Source: Polaromonas sp.
Lineage (GTDB): Bacteria; Pseudomonadota; Gammaproteobacteria; Burkholderiales; Burkholderiaceae_C
Assembly (NCBI RefSeq): GCF_030680935.1
Contig: NZ_JAUXUP010000070.1
Coordinates: 1 to 63,002, forward strand
Length of the DNA stretch: 63,002 nucleotides
Direction of reading: 5' to 3'
The notes beneath the pieces were generated by a model. That model was given only the letters and a program-made list of their open reading frames with translations. It was not told where the DNA came from and made no database searches. The first letter of the stretch is position 1; each line of letters begins with the position of its first letter. Of this stretch, positions 53,033 through 61,010 are shown in pieces. Both the position numbers and the translations under genes were made by a program.

Positions 53033-54859
53033 TCAGCCTGCCTTGCGGAAACGTTCTTCTTCCTGCAGCCTGAGCACACGGCGCTGTACCTTGCCGGTGG
53101 TGGTCATGGGCAGGGCAGCTATGAATTCAATTTCCTTGGGGTATTCGTAAGGCGCCAGCAGCGCCCTGACGTGGGCTTGCAGTTCCCCCACCAGCTTTAT
53201 GTCAAATGGTCCTGTAGCCCCCGCCAACATTGCACGAGCAGCTACAAAATCAGGAGCAAGTACGACATAGGCCTTGACCACCGCACCACGCTCGCTGTGC
53301 GGTTTGGGCACCACGGCGGCATTCGCAACCGCCGGGTGTTTGACCAGGCAGTTCTCGATTTCCCCAGGACCAATGCGGTAACCGGCCGCCTTGAAGACGT
53401 CGTCGGCCCGGCCTTCGTACCAGAGGTAGCCCTCGGCATCGCGCGTGGCCAGGTCGCCTGTGCGGCACCAGTCCCCGGTGAACTTGGCCTGGGTAGCGGC
53501 TTCCTTTTTCCAGTAGCCCAGAAAAAAGATCGGGTCCGGGTCGCCATGGATGTCATACCGGTTCACCGCTACATCGCCCGGCACGCCCACCGCGCATTCA
53601 AGCCCCTCGTCGTCAATCACCGCCACGCGATGGCCGGGGTAGCCCTTGCCCATGCTGCCCGGCTTGGCCGGCCACAGTGCAGCACAATTGCCCACGACGT
53701 AATTGATCTCGGTCTGGCCAAACATCTCGTTGACAGTGACCCCCAGTTCATCCCGGCACCAGGCAAACACCGCATCACCGACTGCCTCCCCGGCACTCAT
53801 CATCGCCCGCAACTCAAGCTTGAACTGCTGGCGCGGCTGCGGAAAGGCCTTCATCATGGCCTTGAGCGCGGTGGGAAACAAAAAGGTGTGGGTCACGCCC
53901 TGCTCTTGCATCAGTGTGAAGGCCAGCTCCGGGCTGAAGCGGCCGTTAAAGGCAACGATCGGTCTGCCAAAGTAAAGGGTGGGCAGCAAGGCGTCCATCA
54001 GGCCGCCGGTCCATGCCCAGTCCGCCGGAGACCAGAAGACGCTTTGCGTTTCTGGCTCCGGCAGACTGGGCTTTGCCCTGTATGTGCTCGCCCCCTCCCC
54101 GGCCCTCCCCCGCGCGGGGGAGGGAGTGGACGCGCCAACGCCGGGGTCAAATCCAAACCAGTTCTGGCTGCAAATGAAACCCGGCAAATTACCGATCAGC
54201 GCGCGGTGCGCCAGCAAGGCGCCCTTGGGCGGACCGGTGGTGCCGCTGGTGTAAATCAGGATGGCAGCTTCATCGGCTTTTGTTTTGACCGCGGCGAATG
54301 CCCGCTGATGGCTGGCCAGCGCCGATTCGTAGTCGACATCGCCCTGGCCCGCAGCCTCACCCGCCGCGATCACCGTGCGCAGCGCAGGGCAGCTTGCGCG
54401 AATGGCCTGCAGGCTGGTGATGGAGCTTTCATCACAAATTGCCAGTACCGCGTCGCTGTCCTGCAGGCGGTACTCCAGCGCCTCGGGCCCAAACAGCATG
54501 GACAGCGGCATGGCCACCGCCCCCATCTGGAACACCGCCATATAGGCCACCGCGGTTTCAAACCGCTGCGGCATCACGATGGCCACACGGTCCCCGCGCT
54601 GCACACCCAGACCTGCCAGCACATGGCTCAGGGCATCGGCTGCCTGCTGCAACTGAACATAGGTATAAAAAGTGGCTCCAGCCCTTTCCTGGTGTGCGCG
54701 AATAGCTACTCTTTTAATAGCACCTTTAGCATCATTGAGGCCGTCGGCCCTGGCCCAGCGGCTACAGCAAACCTCGGCGATGTTGAAATATTCGTCCACC
54801 TGCCAGCGAAAGCCGCTGTGCAGGGCGGCGTAGTGGTCCTGTGGCTGGGCCGGCGTCAT
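53033..54859 (-). CDS. AMP-dependent acyl-CoA ligase (medium-chain acyl-CoA synthetase-like), with three repeat insertions
   Basis: An ANL-superfamily ligase of 608 residues, forming acyl-CoA from a carboxylate, ATP and CoA. The P-loop ILIYTSGTTGPPKGAL is near residue 205, FGQTEINYVVGN near 385 and YEGRADDVFKAAGYRIGPGEIEN near 490; the usual C-terminal Lys lies in MTTTGKVQRR. Three repeats add peptides: residues about 46-62 and 534-549 from mosaic repeats, and a 30-residue stretch near 240-270 (TPSPARGRAGEGAS) from a GC palindrome. The frame stays open, about 50 residues over normal. I chose the ATG at 54859. Confidence 0.9.
   Translation of the reverse strand: MTPAQPQDHYAALHSGFRWQVDEYFNIAEVCCSRWARADGLNDAKGAIKRVAIRAHQERAGATFYTYVQLQQAADALSHVLAGLGVQRGDRVAIVMPQRFETAVAYMAVFQMGAVAMPLSMLFGPEALEYRLQDSDAVLAICDESSITSLQAIRASCPALRTVIAAGEAAGQGDVDYESALASHQRAFAAVKTKADEAAILIYTSGTTGPPKGALLAHRALIGNLPGFICSQNWFGFDPGVGASTPSPARGRAGEGASTYRAKPSLPEPETQSVFWSPADWAWTGGLMDALLPTLYFGRPIVAFNGRFSPELAFTLMQEQGVTHTFLFPTALKAMMKAFPQPRQQFKLELRAMMSAGEAVGDAVFAWCRDELGVTVNEMFGQTEINYVVGNCAALWPAKPGSMGKGYPGHRVAVIDDEGLECAVGVPGDVAVNRYDIHGDPDPIFFLGYWKKEAATQAKFTGDWCRTGDLATRDAEGYLWYEGRADDVFKAAGYRIGPGEIENCLVKHPAVANAAVVPKPHSERGAVVKAYVVLAPDFVAARAMLAGATGPFDIKLVGELQAHVRALLAPYEYPKEIEFIAALPMTTTGKVQRRVLRLQEEERFRKAG
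53211..53257 (-). repeat. Mosaic repeat, copy 11 (3' part of the acyl-CoA ligase gene)
   Basis: Minus strand: GCTCCTGATTTTGTAGC, TGCTCGTGCA, GGGGGCTACAGG, read in sense as DFVAARAMLAGAT. It is the most diverged copy. Confidence 0.7.
54091..54130. repeat. GC-rich palindromic repeat inside the acyl-CoA ligase gene
   Basis: CCCTCCCCC-GCGC-GGGGGAGGG is a perfect 22-bp palindrome (54103-54124) flanked by CTCGCCCCCTCCCC. Elements of this form are dispersed in many proteobacterial genomes. Here it is read as STPSPARGRAGEGAS between conserved parts of the ligase. Confidence 0.8.
54674..54721 (-). repeat. Mosaic repeat, copy 12 (5' part of the acyl-CoA ligase gene)
   Basis: Minus strand: GCTATTAAAAGAGTAGC, TATTCGCGCA, AAGGGCTGGAGCC, read in sense as GAIKRVAIRAHQERAGA. 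Confidence 0.85.
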
Positions 54860-54909
54860 GTCCCTGTCTTGACTGCTTTTCAAATCAAGTCTCCTTATGA
54901 TGGGCCTCA

Positions 54910-55827
54910 ATGTACAAAGAAAAGCGCCCTTCCCGCAGCGAGTTTGTCCCTATACGCGGCATCAACTACCACGTGCTTCACTGGGGCGAGGCCCAAGGCA
55001 GCCTGCCACCCCTGGTGCTGGTACACGGCTGGATGGACGTGGCCGCTTCTTACCAGTTTGTGGTGGATGCCTTGCCCGACGCTTTTACGCTGGGTCGCAG
55101 CATCATCGCACCGGACTGGCGTGGTTACGGAAAAACCGGTGCCAACGGGGCCGACAACTTCTGGTACCCCGACTACCTGGCCGACCTGGATTTTCTGCTG
55201 GACCACTACGCCCCCGGTCGGGCGGTGGACCTGGTGGGCCACAGCATGGGAGGCAATGTGGCCATGATGTATGCCGGCGTCCGGCCCGAGCGCATTCGCA
55301 GACTCGTCAACCTGGAAGGGTTTGGCATGCCGGCCACCCGGCCCAGCCAGGCACCGGGGCGTTTTGCCAAATGGATGGACGAGCTCAAAAGCCTGCACAA
55401 GGGCGAGCTGGCGCTCAAACCGTACAAGGACGTGGATGGCGTGGCCAGGCGCCTGATGCGTACCAACCCCCGGCTGTCGCAAGACAAGGCCGACTGGCTG
55501 GCACGGCACTGGGCCAGCCCGGATACCCAGGGCCAGTGGAACATTCAGGGCGATGCCGCCCACAAAATCGTCAACGCCCAGCTCTACCGCGTTGATGAAG
55601 TGCTGGAAATCTACCAGCGCATCAGCGCCCCCACGCTGGCGATTGAAGCCTCTGACGACTCCCTGGGAAAATGGTGGCAGGGCAAATTCACGCTGGCCGA
55701 ATACCATGAACGCCTGAAGTCCGTGCCGCAAGTCAGCACCGCCGTGGTTCAGGACGCCGGCCACATGTTGCACCACGACCAGCCCGAACAGCTGGCCCGG
55801 CTGCTCACGGACTTCCTGGGCGAGTAA
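54910..55827 (+). CDS. Alpha/beta hydrolase
   Basis: A 305-residue alpha/beta-hydrolase fold enzyme. The oxyanion region is VLVHGWMDVAASY near residue 37, the nucleophile elbow VGHSMGGNVAMM near 112, and the catalytic His in VVQDAGHMLHHDQPEQLARLL near 285. The acid is probably Asp in EASDDSLGKWW near 252. Substrate is unknown; it is divergent from the acyl-CoA ligase with a 50-base gap, so a shared role in ester or thioester metabolism is possible. Confidence 0.9.
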   Translation: MYKEKRPSRSEFVPIRGINYHVLHWGEAQGSLPPLVLVHGWMDVAASYQFVVDALPDAFTLGRSIIAPDWRGYGKTGANGADNFWYPDYLADLDFLLDHYAPGRAVDLVGHSMGGNVAMMYAGVRPERIRRLVNLEGFGMPATRPSQAPGRFAKWMDELKSLHKGELALKPYKDVDGVARRLMRTNPRLSQDKADWLARHWASPDTQGQWNIQGDAAHKIVNAQLYRVDEVLEIYQRISAPTLAIEASDDSLGKWWQGKFTLAEYHERLKSVPQVSTAVVQDAGHMLHHDQPEQLARLLTDFLGE

Positions 55828-55846
55828 GAAGCAGTCAAGCGACCTT

Positions 55847-55865
55847 ATGTGTGCCAGCGCACACA
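55847..55865. promoter_or_regulatory. Shared inverted-repeat motif, copy 1
   Basis: ATGTGTGCCAGCGCACACA, an interrupted palindrome (TGTG-n-CACA), lies 60 bases before the hybrid kinase gene. A near match (15 of 19 bases) lies before the REC-kinase gene at 60905. Confidence 0.5.
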
Positions 55866-55924
55866 GGGGATACCTGAGAAAGCGCATACTTGAGGCTTTG
55901 CAGCGCTCGGCGCGGGGAACCACG

Positions 55925-58900
55925 ATGACCGAGCCAATCCAGATTCCGCAGGACCACCTGCGCCGCACCCTCACGCGCAACGTCAGCCTGCCGCTGGCAG
56001 TAGGCACTTTCAGTGCTGCCGTTTTTGTCAGCCTCATTTTCTACCTGCTGTCGGTGCTGGGCGGCGCTGAACTGGCAGAACGCGCCATCAGCAAGGCCAA
56101 CCAGGTTGCCAAGCTGGGCGCTGACATGGAAGCCAGCATGTACGGCTACCTGGTCACGGGTGAAGTGCCGCTGCTACAGACATTCGAGATCGGCAAACCG
56201 CGTATTGCTGCAGAAACCGCCACCCTGTCTGAGCTGGTGCGCAACAACCCGGCGCAGGTCAGCCGGCTACGCCGTATTGCCGCCCTGCAAACCCAATGGA
56301 ACGAGTTTGCGCAAAACATTGTGGCGCTGCGGCGCGATGGCCTGGACTACCAGGCGCCCGTGCGAGCCGCAGGCGGCAAAAGCCTGAACGATGAAATACA
56401 ACGCGAGTTTGCCGAGTTCATCAGCATTGAAGCGCGCCTGCTGGAAGAGCGCAACGCAGAGGCTCGCAACAACACCGCCTGGGGCATGGCGGCCTACCTG
56501 CTCCTGAGCCTGGGCATGAGCGGGCTGCTGGCGCTGCTGGGCCACCGCGAACTGCAGCGTTTGTCAGACTCCTACGGTGAAGCCGAGCAAAAGCAGGCGG
56601 CGACAGCGCTGCTGCTGGACCAGCAGCTCTGGCTGCGCACCGGCCAAAGGCAACTGGCCGAACACACCATCGGGCAACAGGCACTGGAATCATTGGGCCG
56701 CAGCGTGCTGGAGTTTGTGGCCCGCTACCTCGATGTAGCCGTGGCGGCGCTGTATGTGCGTGAAGACAACGGCGACCTGCGGCGAGTGGCGAGTTACGGC
56801 TTCAGCGCCGACGACGAAGCCAAAGGCCACACCTTTTACAGCGCCGAAGGCATGGTCGGCCAGGCGGCGCTCTCAAGCGGGGTGATGCAGCTCGACAACC
56901 TGCCTGACAACTACCTGAAAATCGTCTCTGGCCTGGGCAAGGGTTCACCGCGCCATGTGCTCTTGATACCCGTGCACAACGACGGCCAGGTCAACGGCGT
57001 GGTCGAGCTCGGTTTTCTGCGCGCCCTGGGTGCGCGTGACCTCGAGTTTGTCAACATGATTGCCAATAACATCGGCAACTCCATCCACGCGGCGCTGTAC
57101 CGCAAGCGGCTGCAGGACGTACTGGCAGAAAGCCAGCAACTCAATGAGGACCTGCAGTCGCAGCAGGAAGAGCTGCGCAGCGTCAACGACGAGCTGGAAG
57201 AAAAATCGCGCGTGCTCAAGGAGTACCAGGTCAATCTGGAGAACCAGCAGGCCGAGCTGGAACAGACCAACGAGCAGCTGTCCGAACTGGCCACCTCACT
57301 GGACCAGAAGAATGGCGCCCTCAACCACGCGCAGACCCTGCTGGAAGAACGCGCTGAAGAGCTCAGCCGCGCCAGCCGCTACAAGTCAGAGTTTCTGGCC
57401 AATATGTCGCATGAGCTGCGCACGCCGCTGAACAGCTCGCTGATTCTGGCCAAGCTGCTGGCAGACAACCCCAAGGGCAACCTCAACGAAGAACAGGTGC
57501 AGTTTTCACAGTCGATCTACTCCGCCGGCAACGACCTGCTGAACCTGATCAATGACATTCTCGACATCTCCAAGGTTGAAGCCGGCAAGCTGGAGCTGAT
57601 GCCCGAAGACATTGTGCTGGGCAACCTGGTGAACTCGCTGAAGAACACCTTTGAGCCCATGGCCAACCAGAAGCGGCTGAAGTTCGAGATCACCATCAGC
57701 CCCGGCACACCCATCACCCTGGTCAGCGATCGCCAGCGGGTGGAGCAGGTCCTGAAAAACCTGCTGTCCAATGCGATCAAGTTCACCGACACAGGCAAGG
57801 TCAGCCTGACCGTGGCGCCGCGAAGTGATGGGCAGATTGCTTTTGCGGTGCAGGACTCGGGTATAGGCATACGCCCCGATCAGCAAGGCATTATTTTCGA
57901 TGCCTTCCACCAGGCCGATGGCACGACCAGCCGACGTTATGGCGGCACTGGCCTGGGCCTGTCGATCTCGCGCGACCTCAGCAGTTTGCTGGGCGGTTCC
58001 ATCACACTGCAAAGCCGCGAGGGCGAAGGCAGCTGCTTCACGCTGCTGCTTCCCACCCACTGGGCGCCAGTCCAGGTGCTGCCGTCAGCATCCTCGCTGG
58101 CGAGCGCGACAGCCCCCACGCCCACGCGGGCAGCCCTGCCAAAAGCAGCATCAACGGGGGCAACAGCGCCCGTACCCGTCTTCGCTGACGACAGGCACAA
58201 ACCGCTGACCAGCCGGCTGGTGCTGGTGATCGAAGACGATGCTGTTTTTGCGAAAATCCTCTACGACCTGGCCCACGAGCTGGGTTACGACTGCCTGGTG
58301 GCGCACGGCGCCGAGCACGGAATTGAGCTGGCCACGCAGTTTTTACCGGCTGCCATCCTGCTCGACATGGGTCTGCCTGACCGCAATGGCCTGTCGGTGC
58401 TGGAGCAGCTCAAACACAACCCGCTGACGCGCCATTTGCCGGTGCATGTGGTGTCGGGCGAAGAGCCACGCGAGCCCGCCCTGCAAATGGGGGCCATCGG
58501 CTACAGCATCAAGCCCACCACCCGCGAGCAACTCAAGGCGGTTTTCAAGAAGCTGGAAGACAAGCTCACGCAGAAGGTCAAACGTGTGCTGCTGGTAGAG
58601 GACGATGCCCTGCAGCGCGCCAGTGTAAGCAGCCTGATTGGCGACGACGACGTGGAGATCACCGCGGTCGAGACCGGTGAGGAAGCGCTGGTGCTTCTGT
58701 CCAGCACCATCTACGACTGCATGATCATCGACCTGAAGCTGCCCGACATCCAGGGTTATGAGCTGTTGCAGCGCATGGCCAACGAAGATATTTCATCTTT
58801 CCCGCCGGTGATTGTGTACACCGGCCGCAACCTGACCCGCCAGGAAGAGGCCGACCTGTTGAAGTACTCACGCTCCATCATCATCAAGGGGGCCCGCTCG

Positions 58901-59395
58901 CCCGAGCGCCTTCTCGATGAGGTGACCCTCTTTTTGCACAGGGTAGAAGCCGACCTGTCGGCAGAGCGTCAGATCATGCTCAAGGCCGCACGCAGTCGGG
59001 ACAAAGTGTTTGAAGGACGCCGCGTCTTGCTGGTGGACGACGACGTGCGCAACATCTTTGCACTGACCAGCGCGCTGGAGCAAAAAGGCATATTGGTGGA
59101 GATTGGCCGCAACGGTTTTGAGGCCATCAGCAAACTCGATGAGGTCGAGAGCATTGACCTGGTGCTGATGGACATCATGATGCCGGGCATGGACGGCCTG
59201 GAGGCCACGCGCCGCATCCGCCAGGACCCGCGTTTTCAGAAGCTGCCCATCATTGCCGTCACCGCCAAAGCCATGAAGGACGACCAGGAGCAGTGCCTCA
59301 AAGCCGGCACCAACGACTACCTGGCCAAGCCGATTGATCTGGATCGCCTGTTTTCATTGCTGCGCGTCTGGATGCCCAACATGGAACGCGTCTGA
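55925..59395 (+). CDS. Hybrid sensor histidine kinase: CHASE3-GAF-HisKA-HATPase-REC-REC-REC
   Basis: An 1156-residue membrane kinase. Two helices (about residues 22-46 and 182-202) enclose a CHASE3-like periplasmic domain. A GAF domain (about 235-390), a Glu/Gln-rich coiled coil (about 395-480), HisKA with SHELRTPL near 495 and HATPase with NLLSNAIKF near 615 follow. Three receivers start near 765, 885 and 1030; each keeps its acceptor Asp (ILLDMGLPDRNG, MIIDLKLPDIQG, VLMDIMMPGMDG). The start at 55925 was chosen because upstream codons lie in the promoter motif. cheR follows 2 bases on. Confidence 0.94.
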   Translation: MTEPIQIPQDHLRRTLTRNVSLPLAVGTFSAAVFVSLIFYLLSVLGGAELAERAISKANQVAKLGADMEASMYGYLVTGEVPLLQTFEIGKPRIAAETATLSELVRNNPAQVSRLRRIAALQTQWNEFAQNIVALRRDGLDYQAPVRAAGGKSLNDEIQREFAEFISIEARLLEERNAEARNNTAWGMAAYLLLSLGMSGLLALLGHRELQRLSDSYGEAEQKQAATALLLDQQLWLRTGQRQLAEHTIGQQALESLGRSVLEFVARYLDVAVAALYVREDNGDLRRVASYGFSADDEAKGHTFYSAEGMVGQAALSSGVMQLDNLPDNYLKIVSGLGKGSPRHVLLIPVHNDGQVNGVVELGFLRALGARDLEFVNMIANNIGNSIHAALYRKRLQDVLAESQQLNEDLQSQQEELRSVNDELEEKSRVLKEYQVNLENQQAELEQTNEQLSELATSLDQKNGALNHAQTLLEERAEELSRASRYKSEFLANMSHELRTPLNSSLILAKLLADNPKGNLNEEQVQFSQSIYSAGNDLLNLINDILDISKVEAGKLELMPEDIVLGNLVNSLKNTFEPMANQKRLKFEITISPGTPITLVSDRQRVEQVLKNLLSNAIKFTDTGKVSLTVAPRSDGQIAFAVQDSGIGIRPDQQGIIFDAFHQADGTTSRRYGGTGLGLSISRDLSSLLGGSITLQSREGEGSCFTLLLPTHWAPVQVLPSASSLASATAPTPTRAALPKAASTGATAPVPVFADDRHKPLTSRLVLVIEDDAVFAKILYDLAHELGYDCLVAHGAEHGIELATQFLPAAILLDMGLPDRNGLSVLEQLKHNPLTRHLPVHVVSGEEPREPALQMGAIGYSIKPTTREQLKAVFKKLEDKLTQKVKRVLLVEDDALQRASVSSLIGDDDVEITAVETGEEALVLLSSTIYDCMIIDLKLPDIQGYELLQRMANEDISSFPPVIVYTGRNLTRQEEADLLKYSRSIIIKGARSPERLLDEVTLFLHRVEADLSAERQIMLKAARSRDKVFEGRRVLLVDDDVRNIFALTSALEQKGILVEIGRNGFEAISKLDEVESIDLVLMDIMMPGMDGLEATRRIRQDPRFQKLPIIAVTAKAMKDDQEQCLKAGTNDYLAKPIDLDRLFSLLRVWMPNMERV

Positions 59396-59397
59396 GC

Positions 59398-60282
59398 ATG
59401 CCGAATAAAAGCGCCTCGACTGGAGCGGCGCGGGGCGAGCTGCACCATTCGCGGGCCAGCGTCAGCGAGTCTGAACTGCAACTGCTGATGGAGGCCATCT
59501 ACCGCCAGTACAGCTACGATTTCAGAAACTATTCAGGTGCGTCGCAAAAACGCCGGATTTTGCAGGCACTGGCCCACTTCGAGTGTCCTACAGTGGGTGC
59601 TTTGCAGACCATGGTGCTGAAAGATGCCACGCTTTTCATGGAGCTGCTGCAGTACCTGACCATCCCGGTCAGCGAGATGTTTCGCGACCCCGCGTTTTTT
59701 CTGGCACTGCGCCAGCAGGTCATGCCGGTGCTGCACACCTACCCCTCGCTGAAAATCTGGATTGCCGGTTGCAGCACCGGCGAAGAGGCGTATTCGCTGG
59801 CGATTTTGCTGCGTGAGGAAGGCCTGCTCGAAAAATCGCTGATCTATGCGACCGACATCAACCCGCTGGCACTGGACAAGGCGAGGCGGGGAATTTTCAC
59901 CCTGGCAAGCGTCAAGGGCCACACGGCCAATTACCAGCAGGCCGGTGGCAAGCAGGCTTTTTCTGACTACTACAGCGCCGCATACGACGCCGCCATTTTT
60001 GACCCCTCCCTCCGCGAAAATGTCATTTTCTCTGACCACAGCCTGGCCACCGACAGCGTATTTTCTGAAACGCAACTGGTGCTTTGCCGCAATGTGCTGA
60101 TTTACTTCAACAAGCCCCTGCAGGACCGTGCCCTGGGGCTGTTTCATGAGTCGCTATGCCACCGCGGTTTCATGGGTTTGGGCAGCAAGGAAAGCATCCA
60201 GTTTTCAGGCTACGCCGGGCACTTTGAAGAGTTGGACAAACCCGCCCGGATTTTTCGCACGCTCCAGAAGGCGGAGACTTGA
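59398..60282 (+). CDS. CheR-type protein-glutamate methyltransferase
   Basis: A 294-residue SAM-dependent methyltransferase with the CheR N-terminal helical domain (SESELQLLMEAIYRQYSYDFRNYS, about residues 20-85) and the catalytic domain: WIAGCSTGEEAYSLAI near 120, YATDINPLALDKARRG near 150 and NVLIYFNKPLQDRAL near 232. No chemoreceptor gene is nearby, so its target is probably not classical chemotaxis. It sits between the hybrid kinase and cheB, almost without gaps. Confidence 0.93.
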   Translation: MPNKSASTGAARGELHHSRASVSESELQLLMEAIYRQYSYDFRNYSGASQKRRILQALAHFECPTVGALQTMVLKDATLFMELLQYLTIPVSEMFRDPAFFLALRQQVMPVLHTYPSLKIWIAGCSTGEEAYSLAILLREEGLLEKSLIYATDINPLALDKARRGIFTLASVKGHTANYQQAGGKQAFSDYYSAAYDAAIFDPSLRENVIFSDHSLATDSVFSETQLVLCRNVLIYFNKPLQDRALGLFHESLCHRGFMGLGSKESIQFSGYAGHFEELDKPARIFRTLQKAET

Positions 60283-60308
60283 TCGAAATAAAATCTGCGG
60301 AAGAACAA

Positions 60309-60878
60309 ATGCAGGCCGTGGAAGCGGTCGTCATCGGCGCGTCTGCTGGTGGCATACCTGCGTTGTTGGCCGTGCTGGCAGATCTGCCGCGCGGTTTTCG
60401 CTTGTCGGTAATGGTGGTGGTGCATTTGCCCGAAGATCACACCAGCGAGCTGGCGCAGATTTTTCAATACCGATCGCCCATTGCGGTGCGCGAGGCTGCC
60501 GACAAGGAAAGTATTGCCCCAGGCACACTGTATTTTGCGGGTCCGGGTTACCACCTATCCGTGGAAATGGACCGCACTTTTTCACTCAGTTACGAGGACG
60601 CGGTGCACTATTCGCGCCCGTCGATTGACGTGTTGATGGAGTCTGCCGCCGATGCTTACGGCGCAGCCCTGGCGGGCATTGTGTTGACGGGTGCCAATCA
60701 GGACGGCGCCGCCGGACTGGCATACATCAAACAGCAAGGCGGCCTGACCGTGGTGCAGGACCCTGCAGAGGCAGCGGCATCCAGCATGCCCCAGGCGGCG
60801 ATCCGCAGGCTCAAGCCCGATTTCATTCTCAAGCTGGCAGGCATCCGTGATTTGCTGCTCAAGCTTGATCATGCATGA
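60309..60878 (+). CDS. CheB-type methylesterase domain protein without receiver
   Basis: A 189-residue stand-alone CheB catalytic domain. The Ser-His-Asp triad is visible: Ser in VIGASAGGIPAL near residue 12, His in VVVHLPEDHTSELA near 45 and Asp in LTGANQDGAAGLAYI near 138. The receiver domain of classical CheB is missing. I chose the ATG at 60309 with a GGAAG ribosome site; a TTG at 60279 overlapping the cheR stop would add 10 residues. Activity control may come from the hybrid kinase receivers. Confidence 0.92.
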   Translation: MQAVEAVVIGASAGGIPALLAVLADLPRGFRLSVMVVVHLPEDHTSELAQIFQYRSPIAVREAADKESIAPGTLYFAGPGYHLSVEMDRTFSLSYEDAVHYSRPSIDVLMESAADAYGAALAGIVLTGANQDGAAGLAYIKQQGGLTVVQDPAEAAASSMPQAAIRRLKPDFILKLAGIRDLLLKLDHA

Positions 60879-60904
60879 CACCCCAGCTGTGCTTTAGCCG
60901 CTAT

Positions 60905-60923
60905 ATGTGTGTTACCGCACAGA
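60905..60923. promoter_or_regulatory. Shared inverted-repeat motif, copy 2
   Basis: ATGTGTGTTACCGCACAGA matches 15 of 19 bases of the motif at 55847-55865. It lies 88 bases upstream of the REC-kinase gene. Confidence 0.5.
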
Positions 60924-61010
60924 CGACACATCTGCCAACTTGCACTCTTGGGTGAAAATGCCCATTGACCGTCTTACCCCCCATTCAGCCCCATAGGCCG
61001 CGCAATACAC

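Noticed and set aside
54091..54130. GC palindrome in the acyl-CoA ligase as a transcription terminator
   Set aside because: No T-run on either side, and it sits inside an intact reading frame.
53033..54859. Acyl-CoA ligase as a pseudogene
   Set aside because: Despite three repeat insertions there is no stop or frameshift and all ANL motifs are present.
55847..55924. Longer start for the hybrid kinase
   Set aside because: The added codons cover the shared palindromic motif and lack a signal or membrane pattern; the ATG at 55925 suits the family better.
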